This document shows, piece after piece, positions 1-7,647 of a DNA stretch of 20,308 nt. Position 1 is the first letter of the stretch. Each line of letters opens with the position of its first letter. The position numbers were made by a program, and so were the translations under genes. The notes beneath the pieces were generated by a model, which was not told the DNA's origin, ran no database searches, and saw only the letters and a program-made list of their open reading frames with translations. Source of the DNA: Bacillota bacterium (GTDB lineage Bacteria > Bacillota > Clostridia > Clostridiales > Caloramatoraceae); assembly GCA_023415335.1 (NCBI GenBank), contig JAEZLD010000016.1, positions 1 to 20,308 of the forward strand, written 5' to 3'.

Positions 1-714
1 GCAGGCCTCATGGTATTCAATGCCTCTTATTTCAGCCATCTTGTTTAGAGTATGGAGAAGGAAGGAGGAATCATTCCTCTCCCCCCTGTGGGGAACCGGT
101 GCCATATAGGGGCAGTCAGTTTCCACAAGTATCCTGTCCTCAGGAGCCTCCTTCAGCACCTCAAGTGCCTTCTTGGCATTTTTGAAGGTTATAACCCCTG
201 TAAAGCCCAGGTAGTACCCTCTTTTGAGTATTTCCCTGGAAAATTCAACGCTTCCTGAGAAGCAGTGGAGCACTCCGGTGACACCTTTAAACTCATCTAT
301 CACCTTAAGAGTATCCTCATGGGCATCCCTGTCATGGATTATAACAGGAAGCTTAAGCTGAGCTGCCAGGTCCATCTGCTCCCTGAAAGCCCTCATCTGG
401 GTTTCCCTGTTAAAGCCATCATAGTAGTAGTCCAGACCTATCTCCCCCACAGCCTTAAGCTTAGGCCCCTTTAAGAGATCCCCTATTTTATTAAGATTGT
501 TCTTAACCTGGTCTGCGCTGTCCGGGTGGATGCCACAGGCTCCATATATAAAGTCGTATTTCTCAGTTAGCTCAGCTGTCCTTTCTGAGGATTCAATGCT
601 GGAGCCACAGTTCAGGATTCTTTTGACTCCTGCGGATTGTATCTTCTCCAGTACATCCCTTTGGTCCTCCTTAAATGCTTCATCGTCATAATGTGCATGG
701 GAATCGAATATCAT
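1..714 (-). CDS. tatD: TatD-family metal-dependent hydrolase (3' end cut by window edge)
   Basis: Metal-dependent hydrolase of the TatD family (B. subtilis YabD type), a TIM-barrel cytoplasmic DNase/phosphodiesterase. The frame is open from an ATG at 714 to base 1, giving 238 codons; the family is usually about 255 residues, so only the last ~20 are missing. Visible metal ligands are the N-terminal DSHAH (D-x-H-x-H), Glu in GEIGLDYYY, His in VIIHDRDAH, His in GVLHCFSGS and Asp in VETDCPY, so the active site looks intact. The start lies 3 bases past the metG stop, implying one transcript with metG under its T-box control. The metG-tatD order is a common Firmicute arrangement. The cellular role of bacterial TatD proteins (DNA repair or degradation, quality control) is not settled. 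Confidence 0.93.
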   Translation of the reverse strand, partial: MIFDSHAHYDDEAFKEDQRDVLEKIQSAGVKRILNCGSSIESSERTAELTEKYDFIYGACGIHPDSADQVKNNLNKIGDLLKGPKLKAVGEIGLDYYYDGFNRETQMRAFREQMDLAAQLKLPVIIHDRDAHEDTLKVIDEFKGVTGVLHCFSGSVEFSREILKRGYYLGFTGVITFKNAKKALEVLKEAPEDRILVETDCPYMAPVPHRGERNDSSFLLHTLNKMAEIRGIEYHEAC

Positions 715-717
715 AGC

Positions 718-2673
718 CTATCTTACCTCGCTGCCTGATGGTATTTCCCCTGCAATTGTGGTCACTATAAGCTTTGAGTCATCAGGTGTTGCAGCAGAGA
801 GAATCATTCCGCAGGATTCCTCTCCTCTCAGCTTTATGGGCTTAAGGTTTGCAACCACTATTACCTGCTTGCCGATTAAGTCCTCAGGCTTGTAGAACTT
901 GGCTATACCTGATACTATCTGCCTTACCTCTCCGTTCATGTCCAGCTTGAACTTAAGAAGCTTATCAGACTTCTTTATTTTCTCGCACTCAAGAACGGTT
1001 GCAATCCTCAGGTCTATCTTCTCAAAGTCGTCTATGGTTATCTCAGGCTTTATAGGAAGCATCTCTATTTTGTCTTCCTTTTCCTCATTAGCCTTTGTAA
1101 GCTCCTCATGGATTTTAGACAGCTCCTCAAGCTTCTTTTCCACATCTATTCTTGGGAATAGCAGCTCTCCTCTCTTAACAGTGTGTCCATCACCAATTAC
1201 TCCAAAGGTCTTAGTGCTCTCCCAAGATGTCTCATCCTCCGTAAAGTTAAACTGCTCGTTTATCTTCTTTGAGGTGTCTGGAAGGAAGGAGGATATAAGG
1301 ATGGATATAATCCTTATGGATTCGCTAAGGTTATACAGCACAGCTGCAAGCCTTTCCCTATTGGCCTCATCCTTTGCCAGTGCCCATGGCATGGTTTCAT
1401 CTATATACTTGTTAGTCCGTGAAATAAGCTCCCATATTCTGTCTACTGCATCGCTGAGCCTGAGCTTATTCATAGTCTCTTCCACCTTTACAGGTGTTTC
1501 AAGGGCCATCTTTTTAATGCTCTCGTCAAACTCTCCCTCAAACCTGCCATGGTTCAGTACTCCGTTAAAATACTTTTCTGACATGGTCAGAGTCCTTGCA
1601 ACCAGGTTCCCCAGATCGTTTGCCAGGTCTGAATTTATCCTCTTTATGAATTTCTCGTTGTTGTAAAGGCCATCCGCTCCAAAGGGTATCTCCCTGAACA
1701 GGTAGTACCTTACTGCATCCACTCCGAAGTGGTCTGCCAGAATCACAGGGTCAACCACGTTTCCCTTTGATTTGGACATCTTCCCTCCATCTACCATGAG
1801 CCAGCCATGGCCGAACACCTGCTTTGGAAGGGGAAGTCCTAATGCCATAAGCATAATAGGCCATATTATTGTATGGAAGCGGATAATGTCCTTTCCAACA
1901 AGATGCACATCTGCAGGCCAGTACTTTCCTATTGTATCCTCATTCTCCCCATCATAGCCCAGGGCTGTTATATAGTTTGAAAGTGCATCCACCCATACAT
2001 AAACCACGTGTTTCTCATCAAAGGTCACGGGAATACCCCAGGTAAAGGTGGTCCTTGATACGCAAAGGTCCTCCAGTCCTGGCTTCAGGAAATTGTTAAT
2101 CATCTCATTTTTCCTGCTTTCAGGCTGTATGAAATCAGGATGCTCCTCTATATACTTCATAAGCCTATCCTGATATTTTGAAAGCTTGAAGAAGTATGCC
2201 TCCTCCTTAGCCTTCTCTACAGGCCTTCCGCAGTCAGGACACTTGCCGTCCACCAGCTGCGTTTCTGTGAAGAATGTCTCACATGGTGTACAGTACCAGC
2301 CCTCATAATAGCCCTTATAGATATCCCCCTGGTCGTAAAGCTTCTTGAATATCTTCTGCACAGCCTTCTCATGGTAGTCGTCAGTGGTCCTTATGAACTT
2401 GTCATAGGAGATGTTCATAAGCTTCCACAAATCCTTAATTCCTGCTACAATGTTATCCACATAGGCCTTAGGAGTTGTCCCCTTCTCCTCAGCTATCCTC
2501 TGTATTTTCTGTCCGTGCTCGTCTGTTCCTGTAAGGAACATTACATCGTAGCCTGTAAGCCTCTTGAATCTGGCTGCTGCATCTGCTGCAACTGTTGTAT
2601 AGGTGTTTCCTATATGCAGCTTGTCACTTGGATAATATATTGGGGTTGTGATATAGTAGGTCTTTCTTTCCAT
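718..2673 (-). CDS. metG: Methionyl-tRNA synthetase (MetRS)
   Basis: Class I aminoacyl-tRNA synthetase that charges tRNA-Met with methionine using ATP, in the cytoplasm. The 651 residues show YYPSDKLHIGNTYT with the HIGH-type motif at about 20-23, a zinc-binding C-x2-C...C-x2-C insert around 128-147 (CTPCETFF...KCPDCGRP) and KMSKS at 298-302. The anticodon-binding helical domain follows. From about residue 545 there is an Arc1p/Trbp111-type OB-fold tRNA-binding domain (IDLRIATVLECE...) that dimerises MetRS in many bacteria. The length matches the long bacterial form carrying this appended domain. AGGAGG lies 8 bases before the ATG. The gene is preceded by a T-box leader and followed 3 bases later by tatD. 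Confidence 0.98.
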   Translation of the reverse strand: MERKTYYITTPIYYPSDKLHIGNTYTTVAADAAARFKRLTGYDVMFLTGTDEHGQKIQRIAEEKGTTPKAYVDNIVAGIKDLWKLMNISYDKFIRTTDDYHEKAVQKIFKKLYDQGDIYKGYYEGWYCTPCETFFTETQLVDGKCPDCGRPVEKAKEEAYFFKLSKYQDRLMKYIEEHPDFIQPESRKNEMINNFLKPGLEDLCVSRTTFTWGIPVTFDEKHVVYVWVDALSNYITALGYDGENEDTIGKYWPADVHLVGKDIIRFHTIIWPIMLMALGLPLPKQVFGHGWLMVDGGKMSKSKGNVVDPVILADHFGVDAVRYYLFREIPFGADGLYNNEKFIKRINSDLANDLGNLVARTLTMSEKYFNGVLNHGRFEGEFDESIKKMALETPVKVEETMNKLRLSDAVDRIWELISRTNKYIDETMPWALAKDEANRERLAAVLYNLSESIRIISILISSFLPDTSKKINEQFNFTEDETSWESTKTFGVIGDGHTVKRGELLFPRIDVEKKLEELSKIHEELTKANEEKEDKIEMLPIKPEITIDDFEKIDLRIATVLECEKIKKSDKLLKFKLDMNGEVRQIVSGIAKFYKPEDLIGKQVIVVANLKPIKLRGEESCGMILSAATPDDSKLIVTTIAGEIPSGSEVR

Positions 2674-2695
2674 TTTTTATACCTCCTGAATAAAT

Positions 2696-2730
2696 AAAAA
2701 AATCCCCGTCCCTTATACTAAGGGGCGAGG
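2696..2730 (-). terminator. T-box-controlled intrinsic terminator
   Basis: On the minus strand CCTCG-C-CCCTT pairs with AAGGG-A-CGGGG around a 5-base loop, followed by seven T. The 5' arm overlaps the 3' end of the T-box region, so terminator and antiterminator are mutually exclusive. Confidence 0.9.
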
Positions 2731-2967
2731 TCTCGCGTTACCACCCTATTCTACCTATACCTCACGGCATAGGCCTTGGCAGGTGACTGTTATCACCCTG
2801 CAATATAACGGTTGCAACCGCAACAGCTTACTTTATTTCAGCTGCCATGCTCCGGAGCCATGTTCACATACTACCCTCCTGCCGGCTTTCACCTTCCCCG
2901 GCTCTCTTTAAGGATTCCTGCATGCTACTCTTTCCTTCATTGCATATAAAAGCATAAACAATGCTTA
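2696..2967 (-). promoter_or_regulatory. T-box riboswitch (tRNA-Met sensing) upstream of metG
   Basis: The metG leader carries the conserved T-box motif AGGGTGGTAACGCG (rc of 2734-2747), directly followed by an intrinsic terminator. Upstream is a long stem-I region (about 2850-2945) with a GCCGG/GCCGGC distal helix. An AUG at 2859-2861 within GAACATGG is the best specifier candidate, agreeing with metG. The UGGU in the T-box bulge would pair with a tRNA ending in ACCA, i.e. discriminator A73, as in tRNA-Met. Uncharged tRNA-Met should stabilise the antiterminator and allow metG-tatD transcription. The specifier assignment is an inference from position; the T-box and terminator are direct reads. 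Confidence 0.93.
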
Positions 2968-2973
2968 AATTAG

Positions 2974-3002
2974 AATATATCAAATATATGGTTTCTTGTC
3001 AA
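2974..3002 (-). promoter_or_regulatory. Sigma-A promoter of metG-tatD
   Basis: Perfect -35 TTGACA (rc of 2997-3002) and -10 TATATT (rc of 2974-2979), separated by 17 bases. Transcription would start near 2967, placing the whole T-box leader downstream. Confidence 0.85.
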
Positions 3003-3056
3003 CAGGTACTTTTAAAAGCCATGATTTTTATTATCATAATAGCCAAACACACCAAT

Positions 3057-4544
3057 TTATATTTTCATCATACCCTCTAAAAATGTCACTACCCTGTTTA
3101 TCCCCAGCCAAAAGGATGAAAGCTTATATATTTCTATACGGTACCTTTCACCCTCAACCTCATCCTTTTCCATAGCCTTGAGCACTATCTCTTCGCTACC
3201 GTCACCATCCAGGTCTATCATGTTTTCAAGGCTTCTCACATAATAGTCGTACCTTCTTCCCACTCGGTTTCCAAAGTTATAGAGCCTTTTAGCTCTTCCA
3301 CTTACTCTGTAGACCTCCAACCTTTGCACCCTTCCCACATTGAATATCATGTTGTTTCTGTATATGTAGGATATGATGGCTGCACCCCCAAACCCTGAAA
3401 TTCTTCCAGAGCTGTCAGTGTCAAGCACTGCCTTGCTTTTATACTTAAGAGTATTATCCTCATAGGCATAGGTATAAAGCACCCGGTTATTCTTTTCCTC
3501 CCCAGATATTACCAAATCCCCTGGTATGTAAAAGGTTTCAGGGCGTATGTCCTCACCTATTTTTCCCGAATACAGGCGCAGTACCTCCCCGTCCTTATAT
3601 TTGAATATTTCCATGTCCCCGTCCCTTCCCATTACTGCAGCCTCGTCCATGCTGTCTCCGTCTAAATCCCCGCAGCTTAAGGTTACTACATTGGTTATGG
3701 AAAGCTCCCTTTCGGCGTAGCGACTTCCTGTATTGTCAATAAAGTATATGCTGCCAGACGGGCTTACTCCAACCATCTCAAGCCTTGATCGGAATATCCC
3801 GCTGCACATAAACTGCAGAGGTACATCAGTGCTGCCAATAAAAGCCCCCGTTATATCCTTACCCTCAACATCTAACCTGTACAGCTCTGTATAGGTTTTC
3901 TTGTTTGATATCCTAACGAGATGAATCCCATCATCATACTCAACTGGTGTGGTATATTTTCTGCCTATGCTTTTAAGGTAGAGCTCGTTTTGGGATAAGC
4001 TTATGAGGTTATCACCTGCAAAGCTCTGGTAGTACTCTCCCGATGCAGCTATTTTTTTTAATCCAATGAGTCCAACATCATCTAGTGGAAACCTTATGCA
4101 CCATCTTGTAGCTGCCAGAATTACCATAACAGCTGCAGCGAGCTTAAATACCAGCTTCGTTTTAGGTGAGGGAAGCTTGTTTTCTTTACCGTATACAACT
4201 ATGGTACCTGCAGCCATGTCGTGAAGGGTCCTTCCATAGGAGTCCAATATAGCTATCATATACCCAAGAAAAAACAAGGATGAACCAATACGGTAAAGCT
4301 CCCTCTTAAGGCAAATTCTTAAGCTATAGCAGTTCAGCTTAAGATTCAGAATCCTCATGCCTATGGTTGAGCCCCATAGCCCCGTAGTAAGCACCCTGTA
4401 GACAAATTTAAGAGCCAGCACCAGCAGGTATGCTATGACTCCCATCCTCCTGAACAGATAGATTACCACTATAAAAAGTACAGTATCTATAATATAGCTT
4501 CCAAGAAGGGATGCTAAAAATATTAGTTTTTTCATTATTTTCAT
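3057..4544 (-). CDS. RDD-family membrane protein with C-terminal FG-GAP/VCBS-like repeats
   Basis: The 495-residue protein has two parts. Residues ~1-120 form an RDD-type membrane domain: hydrophobic helices, the intramembrane Asp in SYIIDTVLF, GSTIGMRILNLKL, and the closing signature GRTLHDMAAGT. The Arg that gives RDD its name is not evident near the N terminus. Another transmembrane helix (KLVFKLAAAVMVILAATRW) follows at ~130-148. The rest is probably extracytoplasmic beta-rich sequence with two calcium-loop-like motifs, DLDGDSMDEA and DLDGDGSEEI, as in FG-GAP/VCBS beta-propeller blades. AGGGTGAG sits 6 bases before the ATG. It lies 44 bases after spmB with no terminator between, so it may share the spmAB transcript. 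Function unknown; a membrane-anchored sensor or adhesion role is only a guess. Confidence 0.8.
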   Translation of the reverse strand: MKIMKKLIFLASLLGSYIIDTVLFIVVIYLFRRMGVIAYLLVLALKFVYRVLTTGLWGSTIGMRILNLKLNCYSLRICLKRELYRIGSSLFFLGYMIAILDSYGRTLHDMAAGTIVVYGKENKLPSPKTKLVFKLAAAVMVILAATRWCIRFPLDDVGLIGLKKIAASGEYYQSFAGDNLISLSQNELYLKSIGRKYTTPVEYDDGIHLVRISNKKTYTELYRLDVEGKDITGAFIGSTDVPLQFMCSGIFRSRLEMVGVSPSGSIYFIDNTGSRYAERELSITNVVTLSCGDLDGDSMDEAAVMGRDGDMEIFKYKDGEVLRLYSGKIGEDIRPETFYIPGDLVISGEEKNNRVLYTYAYEDNTLKYKSKAVLDTDSSGRISGFGGAAIISYIYRNNMIFNVGRVQRLEVYRVSGRAKRLYNFGNRVGRRYDYYVRSLENMIDLDGDGSEEIVLKAMEKDEVEGERYRIEIYKLSSFWLGINRVVTFLEGMMKI

Positions 4545-4588
4545 ATGTTTCTCACCCTAAAAACTGTAATGTGTATAGCTTTCCCTTC

Positions 4589-5104
4589 TTACCAGATTAT
4601 ATAGCATATGTACACAGCAGCCAGGCTTCCTGCCACATGGGCAACTAAGGCTGCAGGGAGGCTTGCCCCAGTCTTTTTTACATTACAGGCTCCAAGATAA
4701 ACAGAAATGGTGTAGAATATGGTTTCAGTTGAGCCCATCATAACCGCTGCAATTCTTCCCTCCATGGAGTCTACCCCATAAGTAGCTATTGTGTCTGTAA
4801 GTATACCCAGTGCTCCACTGCCTGATAATGGCTTTATAAGGAACATAGGCAGCACTCCCTTAGGTATCCTTAGGGCTTCTGCCAAAGGACTCAGAATACT
4901 TATCATATAATCCATGGCTCCGGACTTTCTGAACAAGTCTATTGCAAAAAGCATTGTTAAAAGATAGGCCGCTATACTGTAAATGGATTTGAAGCCCTCC
5001 TTGGCTCCCTGCACAAATGCTTCATAAACCTTAACTTTTTTTAGGACACCTATTAACAATATCAGTATTATAATTATAGGAATTATTATTTCTCCTATGT
5101 TCAT
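4589..5104 (-). CDS. spmB: Spore maturation protein B
   Basis: Integral membrane protein of the SpmB family (171 residues, the usual length), containing a nucleoside-recognition 'gate' domain. An N-terminal hydrophobic helix (IIIPIIIILILLIGVL) is followed by VYEAFVQGAKEGF, then AIDLFRKSGAMD and the conserved KPLSGSGALGILTD and MMGSTETIFYT segments, which identify the family. In B. subtilis and Clostridium perfringens SpmA and SpmB are needed for full dehydration of the spore core and normal heat resistance; the transported species is not known. The ATG overlaps the spmA stop (ATGA, 4 bases), so the pair is translationally coupled. Confidence 0.95.
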   Translation of the reverse strand: MNIGEIIIPIIIILILLIGVLKKVKVYEAFVQGAKEGFKSIYSIAAYLLTMLFAIDLFRKSGAMDYMISILSPLAEALRIPKGVLPMFLIKPLSGSGALGILTDTIATYGVDSMEGRIAAVMMGSTETIFYTISVYLGACNVKKTGASLPAALVAHVAGSLAAVYICYIIW

Positions 5105-5694
5105 GGCCTCCTCCTCCTGCCACGCCTTTTAAATATTTCTGCAGATATGAGCCCAAATACTAAGGCTACTGATGTTGCGGCTATGGTAGGCAGTATTATT
5201 TCTCCTGGGCTTTTAGAATTAAAGCCCGCCCTTATGGATATGACTGTAGTAGGCAGCAGCTGTATGCAGGCAGCATTTACAATAAGGAAGGTTACCATAT
5301 AATCTGAGACGCTGTCCTTATCCGGGTTTATTTTCTGTAGCTCCTCCATAGCCTTAATCCCCATAGGGGTAGCCGCATCGGAGAGCCCCAGCATATTGGA
5401 GGCTATGTTCATTATTATGCTTCCCTGAGCCCTTGGGCTTCTTTTGGAAAGTCCGGGAAAAAGCAGCCTCATAGGAAGCCTCAGAAGCTTGGCCAAAAGA
5501 TCCATAGCTCCTGATTGTTCACATATCTTTATGAGTCCTGACCACACTGCCATTATCCCTGTAAGTCCTATCAGAAGCTGTACGGAACGCTCTGCAGAAT
5601 CTGTCATAGCCGAAACCAATCCTGAAGCATCCCCTTTTATCAGAAAGGCTGCTATTGCCATCAAAATCATGAATAACCATATCCAGTTAATCAT
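5101..5694 (-). CDS. spmA: Spore maturation protein A
   Basis: SpmA-family membrane protein (197 residues, normal length) that works with SpmB in spore core dehydration. Visible family features are the hydrophobic N terminus, the SAMTDSAERSVQLLIGLTGIMAVWSG segment (written here as one long gate-domain stretch, residues ~28-55), SGAMDLLAKLL, NIASNMLGLSDAATPMG and the TFLIVNAACIQLLPTT helix. GAGGTGG lies 4 bases ahead of the ATG. It is first of an spmA-spmB pair, with the RDD gene probably downstream in the same unit. No convincing sporulation-sigma promoter was found in the upstream 200 bases. Its presence supports an endospore-forming host. Confidence 0.95.
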   Translation of the reverse strand: MINWIWLFMILMAIAAFLIKGDASGLVSAMTDSAERSVQLLIGLTGIMAVWSGLIKICEQSGAMDLLAKLLRLPMRLLFPGLSKRSPRAQGSIIMNIASNMLGLSDAATPMGIKAMEELQKINPDKDSVSDYMVTFLIVNAACIQLLPTTVISIRAGFNSKSPGEIILPTIAATSVALVFGLISAEIFKRRGRRRRP

Positions 5695-5809
5695 ATTACC
5701 ACCTCAGTTAAATGTATGCAGGAAAAAGACATCATAATCCTTATTGTTATTTATCGAACATTTTTAAATCGCATCGGATAAATATTCGTATTTAAGCAAA
5801 CTTTTTCCT

Positions 5810-5838
5810 TTGAATTTTAGTATATTCTATGATAAAAT
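5810..5838 (+). promoter_or_regulatory. Candidate sigma-A promoter for the 154-aa unknown gene
   Basis: TTGAAT (5810-5815), 17-base spacer, TAAAAT (5833-5838), in an AT-rich stretch about 60 bases before the ATG at 5902. Both hexamers match the consensus at five or four of six positions. Confidence 0.6.
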
Positions 5839-5901
5839 ATAAGCAATATATAGGAAATGTCATCATTGTGTCATCTTCAGCGAAAGTACGGAGGTGTTAG
5901 A

Positions 5902-6366
5902 ATGCTTTTAAGACCTGATGAAGTAACCAACCTTAAGAAAGGAAGACAGATTATTCTAGAGATTGAGGAAGGAGATATCAGGATACTGAAAAGGAATTTT
6001 TGCGGGGTATATGAGCTTTACGCGCAGAACGATCCCAAACACGCTGAATACTTTGAGGATTTAACTCTTTTCAAGAACAGATATGGTTCCACACATAAAA
6101 AGTTTCCACTCTATAACCTGACCCGCCAGCGGCTGGACATATACGCCATAGCAGATAACCTATCACCAAAGGAGCTTCTAAGGTGGTTTGGGGAATATGG
6201 AAAGATTATTCATGTTAGAACCAAAAACTATGCAGGAATAAATGTAGACTATTACAAATGGCTTTCAGACAGCGAAAATACAGTATCCAAGTTCCAGATT
6301 GCCAGCTGTAGCGAAAGCTATACCTTAAACATAAAGCTTGAGAACAAAATAAAGTCTGCCTGTTAA
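5902..6366 (+). CDS. Hypothetical protein, 154 aa
   Basis: A single-gene transcription unit with a sigma-A-like promoter and a strong terminator, reading away from spmA. The reading frame extends upstream to 5857, but the start is placed at the ATG at 5902 because GGAGGTG lies 7 bases before it; the product begins MLLRPDEVTNLKKGRQ. No signal peptide or membrane segment is visible, so it should be cytoplasmic. The sequence is charged and rich in aromatic residues (YELYAQND, RWFGEYGKIIHV, YYKWL). I do not recognise a family or a catalytic motif. The short helix SPKELLRWFGEYG in the middle and the beta-rich ends suggest a small mixed alpha/beta fold. Its separate promoter and terminator argue that it is real. 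Confidence 0.8.
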   Translation: MLLRPDEVTNLKKGRQIILEIEEGDIRILKRNFCGVYELYAQNDPKHAEYFEDLTLFKNRYGSTHKKFPLYNLTRQRLDIYAIADNLSPKELLRWFGEYGKIIHVRTKNYAGINVDYYKWLSDSENTVSKFQIASCSESYTLNIKLENKIKSAC

Positions 6367-6382
6367 TAAATATAAAATTTTT

Positions 6383-6416
6383 GGACGGCTCCTATGTAAA
6401 AGAGCCGTCCTTTTCT
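6383..6416 (+). terminator. Intrinsic terminator after the 154-aa gene
   Basis: GGACGGCTC (6383-6391) pairs perfectly with GAGCCGTCC (6402-6410) over a 10-base loop, followed by TTTTCT. The convergent repressor gene ends 6 bases further on; in that direction the stem is followed by AAAAATTTT, a poorer terminator. Confidence 0.9.
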
Positions 6417-6421
6417 ATGCT

Positions 6422-7447
6422 TTAATATTCTATGTTTTCCTTGATGCGTATATCATTAGCCATATAATAACATTCCTTTTTAGGTAGTTCACCAATAGTC
6501 AGATAGTCAAACAGCAGCTGAAGGGGTCTTGAGCCCTGTTGACTGGGATGCTGGCATATGGTAGCTGAAATGATTCCATCCTCTAAAAGCTCCCTTGTGG
6601 TAGGCACCATGTCATGGGAAATTATCTTGATTTCCTTCTGGCGTCCAGAGGCTATGACAGCCCTGCAGCCTCCATACACTCCTCCAGAAGCAAAGTATAT
6701 GGCATTTATTTCCGGATGCTCCCTCAGCATGGATGCGGTAACCTCATAGCTTTCAACCTCGCTGTCCAGGTTTTCCTTCTGGCAGCATATGTGCATATTG
6801 CTTTCAAGCTCCTCCACCTTGGCTTTAAAACCGGCTACCCTTTCTGTATGGCACAGTATGTTTGACGAGCCTATGACTATACCCACGAACACATCCCCTT
6901 GAGTAATCAGGTGCATAAGCCCTGCTGCTGCCTCCCCGCTTTTATAATAGTTACTGCCTACATAAGCCAGCCTTTTAGAGTTTTCAATATCTGTATTAAG
7001 CGTAATCACAGGTATTCCCTGTTCACATAGCTGGTTGATACGGATGCGTATGCACTCGGAATTGTATGGGGATATGGCAAGTCCGTTTATGCCTTCCTCT
7101 ACCAGGTCGTCTATTGCCGACAGCTGTTTCTCCTCATCAAAGGGCACCTGCTTTAAAAGCACGCTGCAGTTGTAGCCTTCTAAGTCCGCAGCCTTTTTCT
7201 CAATACCTTCAATAACCTGCTTGAAGAAGGCTTCAGAATTGCTGAAAATAACCACTCCCAGCTTAAGCCTCTTCTTTTGGGAAGCCAGTGCAATCCCTGC
7301 CTTATTAGGCTTGTAGCTTAGCTTTTCTGCAATTTCCCTAACTCTATCAGCTGTAGCTGCATTAACCATACCCCTGTTATTCAGTACCCTGTCCACGGTC
7401 CCCCGGGATACTCCTGCCAGCTCAGCTATTTCCTTTATAGTTGTCAT
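6422..7447 (-). CDS. LacI-family transcriptional repressor, probably of xylB
   Basis: DNA-binding repressor of 341 residues. The N-terminal helix-turn-helix with hinge reads TIKEIAELAGVSRGTVDRV, then NNRGMVNAATADRV and LSYKPNKAGIAL. From about residue 60 a periplasmic-binding-protein-like sugar-binding domain follows (LKLGVVIFSNSEAFF...VGSNYYKSGEAAAG...IISHDMVPTTRELLEDG). A longer frame starts at 7483, but that ATG lies inside the -10 hexamer of the gene's own promoter, so it cannot be the start; the ATG at 7447 has GGAG about 9 bases upstream. The gene diverges from xylB with palindromic sites between them, so it most likely represses xylB and itself and is released by a pentose-type sugar. 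The effector is inferred from the neighbour only. Confidence 0.92.
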   Translation of the reverse strand: MTTIKEIAELAGVSRGTVDRVLNNRGMVNAATADRVREIAEKLSYKPNKAGIALASQKKRLKLGVVIFSNSEAFFKQVIEGIEKKAADLEGYNCSVLLKQVPFDEEKQLSAIDDLVEEGINGLAISPYNSECIRIRINQLCEQGIPVITLNTDIENSKRLAYVGSNYYKSGEAAAGLMHLITQGDVFVGIVIGSSNILCHTERVAGFKAKVEELESNMHICCQKENLDSEVESYEVTASMLREHPEINAIYFASGGVYGGCRAVIASGRQKEIKIISHDMVPTTRELLEDGIISATICQHPSQQGSRPLQLLFDYLTIGELPKKECYYMANDIRIKENIEY

Positions 7448-7478
7448 ATATATATCTTCTCCTTGTAAACTTATGAAC

Positions 7479-7507
7479 AACATAGCATATTATCTACATG
7501 TTGTCAA
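7479..7507 (-). promoter_or_regulatory. Sigma-A promoter of the LacI-type repressor
   Basis: TTGACA (rc of 7502-7507), 17-base spacer, TATGTT (rc of 7479-7484). Predicted start near 7472 gives a ~25-base leader before the ATG at 7447. An imperfect inverted repeat at 7513-7526 sits just upstream of the -35. Confidence 0.8.
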
Positions 7508-7512
7508 TTTAC

Positions 7513-7526
7513 GGGCACGGTGCATC
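7513..7526. promoter_or_regulatory. Possible auxiliary operator between the divergent promoters
   Basis: The sequence GGGCACGGTGCATC contains GCAC-G-GTGC, an inverted repeat sharing the GCAC/GTGC half-sites of the perfect operator at 7584-7599. It lies next to the repressor promoter's -35 and about 70 bases from the main operator, a spacing compatible with looping or autoregulation. Much weaker than the main site. Confidence 0.4.
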
Positions 7527-7547
7527 ATATATGTTATTTAAGCACTA

Positions 7548-7576
7548 TTGAATTGAATTTTTCTTTATGCTATTAT
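7548..7576 (+). promoter_or_regulatory. Sigma-A promoter of xylB
   Basis: TTGAAT (7548-7553), 17-base spacer, TATTAT (7571-7576). Predicted transcription start is about 7583, immediately before the palindromic operator. Confidence 0.7.
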
Positions 7577-7583
7577 AAAGTTA

Positions 7584-7599
7584 ACGTGCACGTGCACGT
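7584..7599. promoter_or_regulatory. Perfect palindromic operator of the LacI-family repressor
   Basis: ACGTGCACGTGCACGT is a perfect 16-bp palindrome centred on CACGTG and also built of ACGTGC steps. It occupies about +1 to +16 of the predicted xylB transcript, the classic position for a LacI-type roadblock operator, and faces the divergent LacI-family gene. The pairing of this site with that repressor is an inference from location. Confidence 0.8.
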
Positions 7600-7647
7600 A
7601 ATATTATAGGTTATAGTAAATCAAATCTATAAAAAGGGGGGTCTCCA

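Noticed and set aside
899..1666. Long plus-strand open frame (255 codons) opposite metG
   Set aside because: It is antisense to a clearly conserved metG, has low-complexity Ser-rich composition and no ribosome site.
3003..3056. Weak inverted repeat ATGAT-7-ATCAT downstream of the RDD gene
   Set aside because: Only five pairs plus wobbles, with a T-run broken by A; too weak to call a terminator.
5711..5718. CATACATT upstream of spmA resembling a sigma-E -10 element
   Set aside because: No convincing sigma-E -35 lies at the right distance, and the transcript would start inside the ribosome site of spmA, leaving almost no leader.
7448..7483. N-terminal extension of the LacI-family gene from the ATG at 7483
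   Set aside because: The ATG overlaps the -10 hexamer of the gene's own promoter and would not be transcribed; the ATG at 7447 has a ribosome site.
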